The notes under the pieces were generated by a model, which saw only the letters and a program-made list of their open reading frames with translations, did not search any database and was not told the DNA's origin. This document shows positions 45,302 to 58,600 of a DNA stretch of 64,000 nt, piece by piece. The first letter of the stretch is position 1. Every line of letters starts with the position of its first letter. Source of the stretch: Trichostrongylus colubriformis. Lineage: Eukaryota; Nematoda; Chromadorea; Rhabditida; Trichostrongylidae. The translations under genes and the position numbers were made by a program. The stretch spans positions 11,887,501-11,951,500 of the forward strand of contig OZ022256.1 in the NCBI GenBank assembly GCA_963978905.1, in the 5' to 3' direction.

Positions 45302-47656
45302 GCTCTAAGAAATAATCATTAACATGTGATTGTTCTTGAACCAGAGCTATTGATAAAGAAACTTGTTGGTTAAAAGTTTGCGGATTTTTCTTACGCGAAA
45401 GCCACGAAAGGCATGGTACTGGTAACCGTTTTCACCCAGTCTTGCCTCTCTCTTACGGCATGGAGTGATTTGCTTCCGGACGCCAGCTCTTCCATCATCT
45501 TATACATTCTTTTACCGATTCGGGTCGAATGTGGAAACTGCCCAGGCGAAAATGGAAAAATGTGTATTGGGACGATGTTCCCTATCGACGTACAGTTTTC
45601 ACTGTTATCTATGCTCAAAAACTGAGAAATAAGTACTTGCAAGTGAAGTTTGTTTATTTAGTGAGTCGGAGGTCAAACCTGTTCATGTCCTGCGAAATAT
45701 AAAGGCGAGATGCGGTTCTCAGGAGAATGTTATATCAGGAACCTCTATTGGTGTGGGTGTGTATCCTTATGTCGGGATTTTGCGCAGCGCCCAGCGGCAA
45801 GCGACATTAGCGTGCGAATTAGCTGAAAGCAAAAAGTTTTAATCAGCCATGGTTTAACTTAAAACATTCGAAATGAACTGAATGTAACCGATTCCTGCCT
45901 ACTGCGATGAAAACACTTAGAAAACCAGCTTAATATAGCGGCAAATAAATAAAAATAGGTGTAGATATGGTTGCCGCCCTCCCTGCACAATTATACCGAC
46001 TGATCACCCCGAGAGTAGACTACTGCTCGCAAATGTCGCGCGGAGAACGTCGCAATGCGAACTCTCGACATAAGGGTACACACTTCTACTAGTGCCAAAC
46101 TCCACACGCGGCAGATGCATGACGTGAGCCAAATCTGCTTGGTAAGAAGAACTCTCTTAGAACACTTTAGTCATGACAAGCGTCAGCGCATGTTCAAAAG
46201 AAATAAGTTAAAACTCATAAAACGTAGGCAGTTCTCTCTCAACTGTTGCACAGCAACCCATCATTTCAAACTCATCCTAGAATCTTATCATCTCTGACCG
46301 TAATTTGTCATAAGCAGATAAAGGATAAAGTTTAGGTATAGGTCATTGTACAAGCCAAGTCGTATCCACTTGCCACCACAACTCTGAGTAGAACTAGAAT
46401 GCGCGGAGTATCTGCATTACGAAGGAGTGACATCTACAAGCGGCCTCGATGTTATGAAGAAGTCATCAGCAACGAAGGTGAATGTTATTTATCTCGTAGG
46501 TGTATATGGAATAAAAAGCTCGCCTCGAAAAATAGGAAAAATTTCTCCCGCAATTCTAATCATCTTTGAAAAATATATTTAGTAGTAATATTCCGCAATT
46601 AGCCTGAGAGGCAGTGTTAGAGGTACCAAGGGGCCAAGAACCCAAGAAATGGAATCCCTTCCCATTTGACTACGTAAGAGGCCCGCTATATTGGGTAAGA
46701 AGCGGGCACTGTAAAACCAAGGTAACTGGTTTGAAAAAGTGGTCATAGAGCCCGGAGCTCTCTTCTTATCAAAAATTTCACCACATATATTCTTCTTGGA
46801 CCGAAGCTTTTTTGATAACTCATCATACGAATTCTCATTACTCATATGACGTCCTCCCTCACTGTGTTTAAGCTACAATATACCTTCCTGATACTGTAGT
46901 CCATGTATTCCACGACCATTTAGATCCCAGTAAAATTTGAACGCGATGTGGCCTGTACCATAGATTTCAAGGGGAGCTAATATATAAAGCACTGTTCCTA
47001 TCCCCTAAGCGACCATGAGGTAATCAAAGGATAAAGTTTTTGGCGTCAATTAATCCCCTCCATAGGATGGGGTGTGCATTCTAATTCCATTTGAAATCGT
47101 GATGGCATGTGAATGCGATTTGTCCTCTACAATGAATTACGGGACCAGTCGATGTGAAAGTCAATGCTCTTAAGCTTCTAAAGTCTGGTACCAATTCATC
47201 TACCCCGGAGAAATGGATGGCTTGGGCGGGAATGGAACCCCGCACCATGAGAGTAGGAGTGCGCTTAACTTATCACTACATCACTTCCGCCCCTAAGAAC
47301 AAATATAGGGTTGTATTTACCTAACGATAAACAGGCTTGATTTTTTTGATGCCTTAGACATCTGCGCCATTTGTCATTAATGCACTTCTTTCTTCTGTTT
47401 CTTAGTGGACATGAAATGAGCTATCTCGAGCAGAGAGACTGAAACTAGCCAAATTAGTAAAAGGAAGTTTGTGATGCAAGAGTTGACGTCCGGAAACAAA
47501 AACACTCCATTTTGTAAGAGAGAGGGTAAGACTGGTTGAATATAGTCACCAGTACCATGCATTTCTGCGGTTTTCGCGTAATGAAAATCAGCAATTTAAC
47601 CAGCAAATTTCTTTATCAATAGTTTTGGTTCAAGAACAATCACATGTACATGATCA
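45302..47656. other. Spacer at the centre of the inverted duplication
   Basis: The first kilobase (to about 46310) is the duplicated 3' flank also seen after UGT-A. About 46325-46460 resembles the tail of repeat S, and 47030-47300 is a fuller copy. About 46690-46800 is a diverged repeat related to 4840-4915. The last 300 bases are the 3' flank of UGT-C. No gene was recognised. UGT-B and UGT-C converge here. Confidence 0.6.
47030..47300 (-). repeat. SINE-like repeat S, intergenic copy
   Basis: The head is near 47295 on the minus strand (GGGGCGGAAGTGATGTAGTG...), with a diverged B-box-like GGGGTTCCATTCCCGCC. The body matches the other copies through CTAGAATGCACA-type sequence. Confidence 0.55.
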
Positions 47657-47662
47657 TTTATT
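47657..47662 (-). terminator. Likely polyadenylation signal of UGT-C
   Basis: AATAAA on the minus strand begins 5 bases after the UGT-C stop codon. UGT-A has ATTAAA at the same relative place. The 3' UTR would be very short, which is common in nematodes. Confidence 0.5.
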
Positions 47663-47667
47663 AAAGC

Positions 47668-50600
47668 CTAGTCTTTCTTACTTTTCTGGCTAGATTTGGC
47701 AGAAATACATCTCTTAAGCACCCTGAAAACAATAAAGGCGGCAACAACAACGACAGTAAGAACAACAAGGAAAATGTCAATCAGAAAGTATTCTATGAAT
47801 GAGAGATGCCTTCCATAGGGATCGAGGTTCGGTAAGCGTCCGAATCTGAAAAGTAACATAACATCTGCGAATACTATTAGCACCGAGAAAAGTTAGCGTC
47901 GAGGTTGGAGTAAGAGCACAGCACATTTGGGGTCTGTAGAAACAGTACTTGGTCATGCATGCTTCTGGAAGCCAACTGCTCACAACACGACTCCCCTAGT
48001 GAAACGAAAAGCACCAAGTAAGATCGTGCAGACCGGGTGTACGTCTATAGGGTTGGGTGCGGTGGTGCAGTGTCCTGCCGTATCTACTTCCGTGCACACT
48101 AACGACTGAGTGAAGAGGTATTCCTCCGTTACTTTTTTTCTATGTTCTCGTTTTTTCTCAGGTTCTTTATTCTACCATAGCTCCTCCCTTAATGTTTCTA
48201 TGAAACACCTTTCTGCTCAAGGAATCTCGCCTGACCAATGGCGTATTTGATTTTATAAATTGTGTTGGTGGGTGGAAACTGAATTACTGAGGGGACGTCG
48301 CAGCAAGAAGTAACGGAATGGAGATTGCTGTCACATTTTCTCCATAGACTACCACAAATATTCGTTCAAAACCAATGGCAACGTGAATCGAGATGAAGAC
48401 GAGTGGACCATAGGCAGCGTTCACACTGTGCGCGGACAGGGCCGTCTACCTTCACAGACAGCGAGGCAGAATGACATCGGGGAGGTGCGGAGACGACACA
48501 GACAACGATATACGTGGCAAAGGCTGAGACGCAGAACAGAGCCTAATGTTCTGGTTAAATACCAAAGAGCGAAACTTTTATTAAAACCCAATTGAGCTTC
48601 TCCGTCAGCAACTCACTTAGCTGCGAATTCACTGTGCCTGATGAGAAGCTGCTTGGCACTGATTGGCTGATTAAGCAGCATGTCTGACAGTCGCTTAGCG
48701 TTATGAGAATAACTGTAAAATGTCGTCAATTATAATATGGCCTTTGCGGGTTCGTTAACAGTGTACCTTGCGTCGTTGAAGATCTTTTGAAGAGATTCTC
48801 GAAGAGCCGCAGGGTGTTCCAAAGCGTATTTGGTCAGAACGATGCCGCCTCCATGCTTAGCCAGCATATGAGCATTTCTGGTTTGATCGGCGAAGACCGG
48901 TACCTCAAAGAAATGGATAATGTAAATTTGACGAGTCCCAAAATTATGATCTTAAACAAAATAAACTTTCAATAACTTACTAATATTGCTGGTTTTCCGA
49001 GATGAGCGAGCTCAGTGACGCTGCCCAAGCCTCCATGAGTGATGAAAGCGGTTAGACGAGGGTCAGCTGAATGCATCTCGGAAAATAAGTGTGAAATAGT
49101 GAGATTCTGCAGCACATAACGTATTGAGACTGTTTTTGCTCTGTACAAATCGCACAACAGCATGTGTTACACTGAGCCACACAGGACCTTTTTTTTCGGG
49201 TCATATGAAAGCTTCGACTTCTGAGAGCTAAAATTGTGAGGGTTTGTTTTCGAGTCTGTAGAACAACATGTCTATCAGCCAGTGTTCCACTGTAAAATAT
49301 TGTCTGATCTTAACATCACTACCGACATAACCCAGTAATCAACACCATGTGCTTCGAGTGGAAGCTGATATCGTTAAGACTATCAAAAAAGCTTTATAAG
49401 TGCGTGCACATGTATAACGACATGAACGATGAGCTTGTTTTGTCATTGCTTGCTGCACATGCTGTTCGAAAACGTGTAGCTCAAATCCTATATATTTTTT
49501 GGAAGGACGGGATCCCTGAAAGATATGTTGCTCTCCATATTCGAAAACATATGTTGGTAGGATTTTACCACGATACCTCTTGGAGAAGTCGAAATATTGT
49601 GTTTTGAATCTCATGCAACACCATGCGTTGCGAGCACTGCCTTATGGGTCAGGATTCATTCTCAAATTCCTAGAAAGGTTTTGTAAAAGTGGTTGCGAAA
49701 GATCTCAAACATGTAGGCAATTTCTGGTCCTTTTACAAAGTCAGCATCCTAAAAATGAAGCTGTACAAAACTAGGTGAGTGACTCTCTGAGGGGTAAGAA
49801 AGGATTTAAAAACCAGCCTTCAGGATTCTAAAAGTTTTGCAAATATTCCAGTAAATTGGTAACCTTTTCCGAGATTTCCTGAATAAAACTCTGAGCCTTT
49901 ACTCTGTTTTGGGCACATTCGGAGTAACAGGGGACTCCGAGACAAAAAAAAAATTCAATTATCTCAATCATTTCTCAATTTGCGCACTTCGCTTTCATAT
50001 ATCCTGCAATTTTCTTCTGCGTAAGAAGAATAAGAAAACGAAAAAGGATAAGAAATTTTAAAGGCTTGGATTGGTATCCTCAAACCATTAGTTGGTAGTG
50101 CACAATTATTGCCTTCTCCCAGTTCACGATTATCATAATAATTTTATTCCGCCCGTATTCATATGAATCAGACATAAAAGGCAGATCACATTTTTTGAAC
50201 GGATGATATTGACCCCCTTCAGTTTTGCATAGACTCACCAAGAAGGGCGTTCTGTGGTACCCATGTGCTGAGGTGAACATTTCGGAGATGAGCAGCTATC
50301 TGTGATCCTTCAGCTTCATACTTCCATATAAACGTGGTCTCGGGCATACTTTCGAAGATTTTGAGTAGAGTTTTTCTGTAAAATTGACAAGCTATTGAGA
50401 AGGTCAATATAGCTTTCAGCTCTTGTGGAGGTGACGGTATGGCACGAGTCGGAAACCATCGCTCTGCTGCAACATCTGCAGTACTGTTCAGTTTATAAAA
50501 TTTAGATTGATCTTTAGCCCTGCTCATGGGTAATCCAAGAATGTGGAAATCATTTTCGAAGCTGTCCTGAATTGCGCTAAGTGAGATATTGAAGTAAATT

Positions 50601-53600
50601 AGCATCTCATGATTATTCCAAATATGCTCATATCTCATTCGTGAGAATGTTGAATCGGAAAGTATTGGAGGTTCATAAAAGTGATCGCGTTGGTATCGTC
50701 GACCCGCCAGTCAAGTTCATTCGAGACTGAGCCTGGACAGCGGGGAAGATGAACGAATTCTACACTATTAATTTCATCATAAGCAGATTGGACAGTTTCC
50801 ACGGGTAATATGGCAAAGCGAAGGTGTGCAACCAAACAATCCGTCATAATGCTTCAATTTTGCAGAAGCTATGAAAGGTCTGTAGTTCATCGTTCCCCTG
50901 ATATCTCTGAGTTGTATGTAGCTTCCCGCCTTGCCGCATTCATACTCAGCGCCGGAAGTGCCTGGCTGCCTTCATAGGCAGTGAGGCAGACTGGCGCGAG
51001 GGAGGTTCGAAGACGACGCAGACAATGAGGCAGGGTGGCATAGGCGGAGACGCAGAGGAACGCAGCTACGCCTTGATATATGGGGGACTCATGGGACTCA
51101 TCCATGGGGGACTAATGGGACTCATCCACTTTGGCGTAAAACAGAGGCTGACTTATGGAATCCTGTGAATGTTTCTGTGCAGAATACTACTCACTTATAT
51201 TCATCTGGCATGTAGATTGACTTCGCCACTGAACCGAATGATACCAGCACAGTAGTGTTCCTCTCGCTCAAAATGCTGTCCCACTCCTAAAAACTTATGT
51301 TATCAAAGAACCTGAAAAAGTGAACATGATAGCTTCGAGGTTCCAGAACCTTTGTCAGCACATTTTTCTCAGCGTCAATGTGAACAGCGACTCCGCCAAT
51401 TGAAATCGTTTTGTGAATTATCGGACGAGGAAAATCGAGGTATGGATTTGAATTCGTAAACACGTACGAAGCATCTGCGATTATATCCTGGAAACCAAAC
51501 AGACTTATTTACGATGAACCATGCGGGGGGGGGGTCGATTGGTCGAATTTTCGCGCGGCAGCCCGCAGCAAGTGCGAGATGTTTGTAGTTTTATCCGTTG
51601 AAACAGCAACAACCACAACATATAAGAATTTTAGAAGGTTCCAACCTGCGATCTTCGAAGGTCCCTCACGATACCAGCCCATTGTATACCGAGCGAAATT
51701 CCAACCGACTACAGCAAGTCGTACTGACGGCTCCGCGAGTGCGACGCCGCGAAGCGAAAATTCGAACAATCGACCCTCACCTCGGACCATCCCGGTAATG
51801 TTCTACCTATTCACTGCAGACGGTAGAAAATGGTCCCTTCGGAAGAACCGCATTATTTCGAGACCGTTTACAAACTTACATCATAATTTCTAAACTCTGG
51901 CCCAAACTTCTTTCGAAATACTTTGATTTCCTCGACGAAAGTGTTGCCGAAAAATCGTTGTCCCATCACCACGCCAAGGGCGTTTTTCAAGCGTTCGATA
52001 ATGTTCATGCGTTCACCTTGAGTCGCCAATCCTCCTGGAAATGAAACTAGTTTTATGGATGTATATTTGAACATTAAGCTATTTTAGAAAGTTGTAATTT
52101 CTGTCAAAAATATAACTACAGGGGTTTTCTCCCCTGAACCTACCGGGAACATAACTCGGAGTTATTGGCTCTCCTATGCTATTGGATACGATATCCATAT
52201 ATACACCAGAGAATGTGGCGATTGAAGATGGTATTTTCAAAACTTCGAATAGTCCTGAAAATTGAAGCGATCTCTTGATCATTGTGTTCTTGAGAACCTG
52301 ATTTAGCTCAACACCTACCTAAACCACAGAAAATAAAAGCTTCAGCGATACCCACATCAAACTTCTCGTCAGCCAGTCGCTTAAGTAGAGCATCATCAGT
52401 AACCAATCCTTAATTTTTTTGTTTCTCATATTTCTTGCTTATTCACAAAAGGAAGCTGGGTGGTGTAGTGACAGGTGGCGTGCTCTTCCACGCCCATAGT
52501 GAGAGGATCAAATCCCGCATCAAAGTCCGCCCAGGCCAAGGCTTAGTTGGCCCTAGTACAAACCTTCTGGAAGGATAAAAGCCCTGACTTGTATATCGGC
52601 TGGCCCCCGCAATTCATTGTATAAGCCAAGCTGCCACCACCATTCTGTATGGAACTAGAATGCGCGAGGCATCTAACAGAAGGAGTTGATTAACGCCAAA
52701 AATTTATCATTCTATTCAGGAGGGGCTTGAAGGGGAGGTAGCAGCCTATAGAATTGCAGCCATACACATCTCTCAAATGTTTGACCAATTATATGTAAAG
52801 CCATATCGCTCCTCATTCAGAAGACCCTAGTCTTCTAGTGTAACAGGGCCGCTCACACCTGCAGTATGCATTTCATTGTATAGAGCATATAGGATTTTGG
52901 AGGCTACAACAATTCTCAATGAAGGTGGAATGCGAGGGACGTCTCAAAGCGAGTCTGTATTAAGCCGTTTGTGGCCTCTTACACGTATGTACCCAGCGTG
53001 TGAGAAGGAATCAGTAGTCTTCCGCGGAAAGTTTCTTGAAATAGAGGGTATCACGGTGAGCTCTGCTTTCGAGCGCTTTCAAACGATCCGACTTACCTTC
53101 ACATTGATATGCGAACGAAGCCGTCATATTTTGTGCCATCTGAAAAGATGTAACTGTATGAGAGTTTAAGAAAATCAAGAAAATCAAGTAAACGAAGAGG
53201 GTTGAAGGGATGCAAAGAGAGTGGCCCTCCTATCAACGGGTCCAGTAGCAATGTCTCTCTACAAATTTTTCAAGAGCAGAAATTTTTGGAATGTTGACAG
53301 AACGATTTGAGGCAGTGATAGAGGTTACATGGGTGGGAACTCCTAAAGAGAGTCAGGCAAATGAAAGCCAGGGGTTTAAAAAGATTATGTAGCGAAGTTT
53401 CCGATGAGAAAGAGTGCATTTGAGCTTTATGAGAGCCATTTTCATTAACAGCTACCACTTGTTTTATGGCAGCCCGCGCAGCTCGCCCCTTTTTTCAGGG
53501 CGACCTGTCCCGTTCGAGAATAAGGGGCGGGAATAGGTTTCCATTTCTCGGCTTTTTCACCGTTTCATTCGGTTACTCCTTCACTTCCGTGCTAATGAGC

Positions 53601-55811
53601 ACCTCGACCGTCATATTTGATGATCTTACATATTCGGCCCGAATTACCCCTAGCATTGCCTTCAGTGTGCTCCTTTGGAGAATCATACGTGTCTTTTCAG
53701 GACTCCTTTCCAAACAATCCACACGGCAAAAGTTCTATAGTACATGTACTGGGTGCATTACTGCCCGTTGAAGAGCTAAAGAGGTCGGTTCCGTTAGAAT
53801 GGGGGGAAGCGTGACATTCCACTAGCGGCTGAGACGACTGTAATTTAACAAACCCTGTGATACCCTTCAGCCCACAAGTGTCTTGTGCAGCTCACTCCAG
53901 GATTCTATCAAAAAAGGATTTCATTGGATGAATACACCGAGAATGGATAAGTTTTTTTGATTGTTGAATATGAGAGTAGAGGTGTTGGGTACACCTAGAA
54001 TGGAAAAATAATAGAATTATGCGGCATCGACTCAGCAAGACTGTACCCACATCTCTTGCTGATCCTCATCACAGGCGTTTTTTTTTCACGACAGCACAAC
54101 TGGTTTCACCCACCCCTCCACCTTTACTACTGCACCAACTCCTACTCAGTCATTTAAGCCCACTGCGATACTGTAGGGCCACAGCCAGATATGTAAAACA
54201 CACCTTCGAAGGTCATATGCTTCATTTATAGTAGGCATGCCTATACCCTTGTGAATATCCAACCATATGATGCTTCAAATGTATTCAAGAGTTGGGTGCC
54301 AATGTAGTTGGGGGAAGGGGCGGGGGGGGGGGAAGGAGAGGGGGTACCTACTGTCGCGCTGTCGTCCCTCACTTGAAACCGCTCTACAGTGATCAGTTTG
54401 CTCACTCCAGTGTATAATTTTACCTAAGCCTTACTTGAGGCGGAGGTCGTGTAGTGACAGGTGGCGCACAGACCACTCTCATGGTGCGGGGATCAAATCC
54501 CACATCAACGCCCGCTCAGGCTAATCGAGCCTTTCATCCCTCCGGGGTCGCTTAATTGGTACCAGACTCGTCTGTGAGGACAAAAGCAGTGACTTGTACA
54601 TCGGCTGGCCACCACAAATCACTGTATAGGCCACATCACATTCACTAGCCATCACGATTCTGAATGGAACTAAAATGTGCACCGCATCCCACAAAGGGAT
54701 TGATCGACGTCAAAAACATTGACCTTTATTTTTTTAGCCTCACTTGAGAGGGATAGGGGCTTCACCCTGAAGTAAAGTTTGGGCAGAAAATCTGGGCGAA
54801 AATAGCGTCGCACGCCGACCACGGTGGATTGCCTCCTTGCTGAACTACATTAGCACCGAAAGTCACCATTTCGTACTGGAAAGTTAGAGTGTTTCGGATT
54901 GGCTGGTTATCCAATCTATGCTCACCGCTTATTTCAGTCCACACATAGACACTACGAAATGCACCGTAAAACTGTACCCTGAACTGGAAAGTGAACTCCA
55001 CACAAGAAAAAGCCAAGCCCCTAAAGCTTGGCACAAAATTGAGTGAAAAACAATTTTTCAGACTCCTTTTTTCTGTCTTTTTCCTGGTCTCTTTCCAGCG
55101 AAATGCAAGCTAGAGGTGGAGATAAATATTCTACACTACTTGAAAAGAATCACGTAACCGAATTATAAATTAAATAGGCGAATCTCAAATGGTGTTAATT
55201 ATTTGTTTCTGAAATAGTGTTGACTTCACCTGAAGCAGTCCGAAAACGCTTGGTGTCATTGTCCACATCTTGCTGAGCATTTCTGATTTATACTTCATCA
55301 TTTCTTGAACTTCTGGAACTGTCGGCGGTTTGATGATTTTCTTTGTCAGCTTCAATCCAGTTTTGTGGCCCTCATCTTCGTCCAGTATAGGCATCAGAAC
55401 AGTCTATAATTAGAAAATGGAATAATCATGATTGGATCATGACACGCTCGTTCCTCTGCAATGAAAGGGAGGTAATCAGCTACGCGTGAACCAGTGGCGT
55501 CAGATTGCAACTCCTAAGCGCTCCTAGTACATCGCTGAATCTGCTACCTCAATAAATGGAGGGTGCCTCGGGTATCCTCTCTACCCAATGAACAGAGAAC
55601 CCAGAAGCTATATATGCTTACCTTCTGCCAATTATACGCAGTGCAAAGTTTCCCAACTCACCACGTCATGCCCTGCTTCCGTGAGGGTATCTGCTATGAC
55701 TCCCATAAAATTTGTATGGGAGTAGCCGAATATAGGCGAGTATACAAGGAACTTGTAAGCGTCTGTGGAGCACAATGAAACCGCCAGCAAAATCACCCAG
55801 CAGCGAATCAT
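47668..55811 (-). CDS. UDP-glucuronosyltransferase UGT-C, 13 exons, intact
   Basis: Minus-strand exons: 55811-55662, 55403-55230, 53139-53097, 52408-52319, 52254-52144, 52034-51880, 51487-51350, 51286-51195, 50375-50239, 49066-48981, 48903-48767, 48712-48617, 47845-47668. They join to 528 residues with the same lengths and phases as UGT-A. All functional landmarks are canonical: signal peptide MIRCWVILLAVSLCSTDA, catalytic His in [10 protein letters not shown], Asp in [25 protein letters not shown] with the normal Asp-Gln, a membrane helix in exon 13, and the C-terminus KSKKD (KxKxx). The predicted role is luminal ER glucuronidation or glucosidation of small hydrophobic compounds. It is the mirror partner of UGT-B and keeps Leu (TTA) where B has the TAA stop. 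It is the best candidate for a fully functional enzyme in the pair. Confidence 0.93.
48408..48545. repeat. R-type repeat in UGT-C intron 12
   Basis: Inverted relative to the A and B copies on the plus strand, as expected for the opposite gene orientation. It contains AGCGTTCACACTGTGCGCGG and GACAGCGAGGCAGAATGAC. Confidence 0.6.
50940..51068. repeat. R-type repeat in UGT-C intron 8
   Basis: It runs from CATTCATACTCAGCGCCGG to GAGACGCAGAGGAACGCAGC and has no nested insertion. It shows the unbroken form of the R copies in A and B intron 8. Confidence 0.65.
51082..51129 (+). repeat. Tandem repeat, 2 x 24 bp
   Basis: Units 51082-51105 and 51106-51129 share GGGGGACT, ATGGGACTCATCCA with two differences. 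It lies in UGT-C intron 8 next to the R repeat. Confidence 0.85.
51525..51795. mobile_element. Foldback M2 in UGT-C intron 6
   Basis: Mirror copy of 40130-40392 at the same intron position, ending in a G-run (GGGGGGGGTCGATTGG). Its presence in B and C and absence from A group B with C. Confidence 0.8.
52450..52745 (+). repeat. SINE-like repeat S, UGT-C intron 3
   Basis: The head has GTGTAGTGACAGGTGGCGTG and the B-box-like GGATCAAATCCCGC. It continues to CCACCATTCTGTATGGAACT and CTAGAATGCGCG. Relative to the gene it has the same site and orientation as in A and B. Confidence 0.65.
54310..54344 (+). repeat. G-rich tract in UGT-C intron 2
   Basis: It contains at least four runs of four or more G within 35 bases, which satisfies a G-quadruplex pattern on the plus strand, opposite to the gene's sense strand. 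Functional relevance is unknown. Confidence 0.8.
54435..54765 (+). repeat. SINE-like repeat S, UGT-C intron 2
   Basis: The clearest head: GGCGGAGGTCGTGTAGTGAC, then GTGGCGCAC, then GGGGATCAAATCCCACATC. The body follows as in the other copies, ending near CAAAAACATTGACC. UGT-A and UGT-B lack it in intron 2. Confidence 0.68.
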
Positions 55812-55816
55812 ACCTG
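55812..55816 (-). promoter_or_regulatory. Conserved 3' splice site 2 nt before the UGT-C start
   Basis: On the minus strand TTTTGCATTACAG precedes GT and the ATG. It is the third occurrence of the same arrangement in the cluster. Confidence 0.6.
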
Positions 55817-58170
55817 TAATGCAAAAAATATGGAGATGGAGGGTAATTCCCTTAGGGTTACTGGCAAGATCATACTGCAGTCAATCGATCGACTATTTGA
55901 TATAAAAAGAGGTAAATAGGTACGCAACAATCATGATAAGGAAGCATTAACAAGGAATTCGACGTTGATGAACTCCCTCTATTTCCAATCGCACTCTCGA
56001 CTGCATTCAAACATACGTCAAGGGTGAAAAGAGCGACTAGCACAGGATACACAAGATTCAGCTTCAGGGAAACTGAACGGGACCAGAATGAGTGTGGTAA
56101 GCGGTCGAATGCCTAAAATAAGGGTGAGGGCCACAATGATAAGGACGCTCCAAGGCTCACCTGACAAGAAGGGCCTAGTAATCCGATGATACGATAATCA
56201 TCTGATACCAGAAGCGACATTGCTAATCGTGAACCAGAGAGAGGGTCATTCAAGATAAAACATCAAGATGAAAAAAAGCAGTTGTGCTATGTGCCACAGT
56301 CGGACAAACCTTTGTTCTACTCTGCCACTAGCTTTGCTGGCATTGAAGAATCAGAAGAAATTATCACATTGGTGGACTATTATGTATGTTATTCGAATTT
56401 TATAGTCTTCTAGTGATGATATCGGGTATTTTCTGAATATTACGGCGAATAAATGGGGGTACGGAATTACATGGTACGGCGAAAATATATTCCACTTGAC
56501 AAGGCGTAACTATACCAGTTAAAGACGGTATCTACGAGTTTCATTCGAAATGTAGACAATCGACAGACATTTCGTAATGTTCCCCGAGAACATGATAAGC
56601 TCTGACAAAGGCAGAGAGGGCAGAGGGCAAGCATGTGCCGTTTGCTTCCGAGGATCGTCATCACTAACGTGTACTCGACCTTAACTAAACAACTCTTCAT
56701 AGTTCAATTGGCTCTCTAAACTTCTCTGAAAAAAAGCTTGGGACAACTTGTGATTCCACCTGCGACCGTCGTCGCCAGATGCGTTCCTTCGCCGTCCCTT
56801 TTCTTAGTATGTTCAGGGTTATTCATCCAGTCACTTGTTTTGCAACACCTTGTGATTTGTGCGAACGTAAAGAAATCATAAAAGTTGCGAAGTCGAAACA
56901 TTACAGAAAGGATGACATCAAGAAATCGTTAATGATCGCAGTGATTCTCATAAAGTGTCCGTTTCTATAAAAATGGTTAAGAATTTTGATGGGGCTGGCT
57001 CTGGGGGGAAGCGAAAAAATGACTCGCACGTGATCGACATGGGCTCTTATCAGTGTTTACCGAGTATGACATTATTTTCTTTATGTCCTTTGAATTTGGG
57101 TGAAATTATAAGTGAAATAAAGACAGTCTAGTCTCTTTAAAACTACAACATGGTTCTGATGAGGAGACTAGATCAGTGCTCATTTTTTTAAGCTGTTTGT
57201 TACGGTTGTCGGACATTGCACCTTTTATCACCGCCTCTCCGCTTAGGTTATCAATGGCGCACCACATAATCTGACACAAAGCATACCACGAAAAGTTCGA
57301 GAAGACCTACATTTTTAGAAATTCTACTATTTAGTTATGTAATGTACTGCGGGTTAATAAATCTGTTTAAGACCCGTCTAAACTTTATTCATTTTTGTAT
57401 TTGGACTCCCTTATTTTCTTAGCTCCTTTTCATATGGAAATTAACCCTTGTTTTATTCGTGGTTCTGTCCAATTTTACTCTGACTACAATACGGCTATGA
57501 ACAACACCTGTCACGACACTCCTAGTGGTGCGCTTGGGTCAAGCGTATAGATAAACTAATAGACAAATAAATAACTTCAGCTAAGGTGATCTAGTAAGAA
57601 GTGTCATGCTATCACGTGCAGCAAGCGGACCAGATACAGGACTTACCTCCAAGATCCTGCAAGCGACTACAGTGATATTCAAGGATAAAACTGAGTTCTG
57701 ACGCTCCTCAAACAATTTCCATTGAGAGGAAAGCATAAAGAAGTCACTTCTCCTGCTCAACCTTCATTGCTGTACCAGAATTCGAATGTGTTTTTAATAG
57801 ACCCCATGATATGCACTTTCGAACTTCAATTGGAATCGAGCTCTTCAGTCATTAAAAGTAGTGGTAGGGGTGATCCACCCCGTATATGGAAATCCCACTG
57901 GATATAAAAATCGAGGTGCTTAGAACTACAAAAGTGAGGAAAAAGACCAAAAATCCTTGAAAGGTCCATAGCCCAGCGTTGATTCAGAAAAGGGGCGGGT
58001 CACGTTTTTTTTAAAAGGTGGGCCGCGTTAAAACTGATAGCTGTTGAAAATCATGCTTGCTCTAAAGCCTCCGCACGCTCTCTCACCCAGGAATTTCGCC
58101 ACATATACCTTTCCTGATTTTTAGCTTTCTAGGTGACTCATTTCAGGAGTTCTCATTACCCACACTATCC
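55817..58170 (-). other. 5' flank of UGT-C
   Basis: Mirror of the UGT-B flank (about 35225-37755) with no gene recognised. About 57590-57960 corresponds to 35520-35800 inverted, including TATCATGTCA/GTCACTTG-type words. The conserved upstream block near 57060-57120 (GACATAAAGAAAATAATGTC on the minus strand) is shared with A and B. Confidence 0.65.
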
Positions 58171-58174
58171 TTCA

Positions 58175-58600
58175 AAGGAATCGTCCACGAAAAAAGTTTT
58201 GTTGTTACCCATATATTCATGTTGTATTTGCCTGATAATGGCCACACGCCGAGTTTTACGGAAAAAAGCGAGAATTCGGCTAAGATACAGCTATCCGAAT
58301 TCTTGGACGGGTGGGCGAGCTTCCGAGTGAAAGCCCCGTCCTGTCGTCCCCCGCGGTTTCGAACAGAGAGTGGGTCTAATGACGTAACTTTCTGTTCCTA
58401 CAATGCGTCTCCGTCCGTGTCGGACAACGGATTGTGCACTTGCTCAGAGGCCCCGCCCATCCGGCCGAGACTTTGTGGTGCTGTATCTTAGCGGGATTCA
58501 CATTTTTTCATGTGAAACTTTGCATGCGGCCCATATAAGGCAAATATAACATAAATGTATGGGTAACAGAAAAACTCATTTTTCCGTAGACGATTCCTTT
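58175..58600. mobile_element. TTAA-type foldback element, copy c
   Basis: The ends are AAGGAATCGTCCACG and CGTAGACGATTCCTT. Interior matches to copy b include ACCCATATATTCATGTTGTA and GGTGCTGTATCTTAGC. The UGT-B flank has the uninterrupted site GATGCCTTCAGGGATAG near 35225, so this copy inserted after the inverted duplication. The flanks TTCA and TTGA suggest a 4-base target duplication that has since mutated. Confidence 0.85.

Noticed and set aside
53466..53771. 101-codon open frame on the plus strand
   Set aside because: It lies in UGT-C intron 2, antisense to the gene, with no family resemblance and no counterpart in A or B.
54435..54510. True tRNA gene
   Set aside because: The A- and B-box-like words are degenerate, no acceptor stem pairs cleanly, and five diverged copies share a long non-tRNA body.
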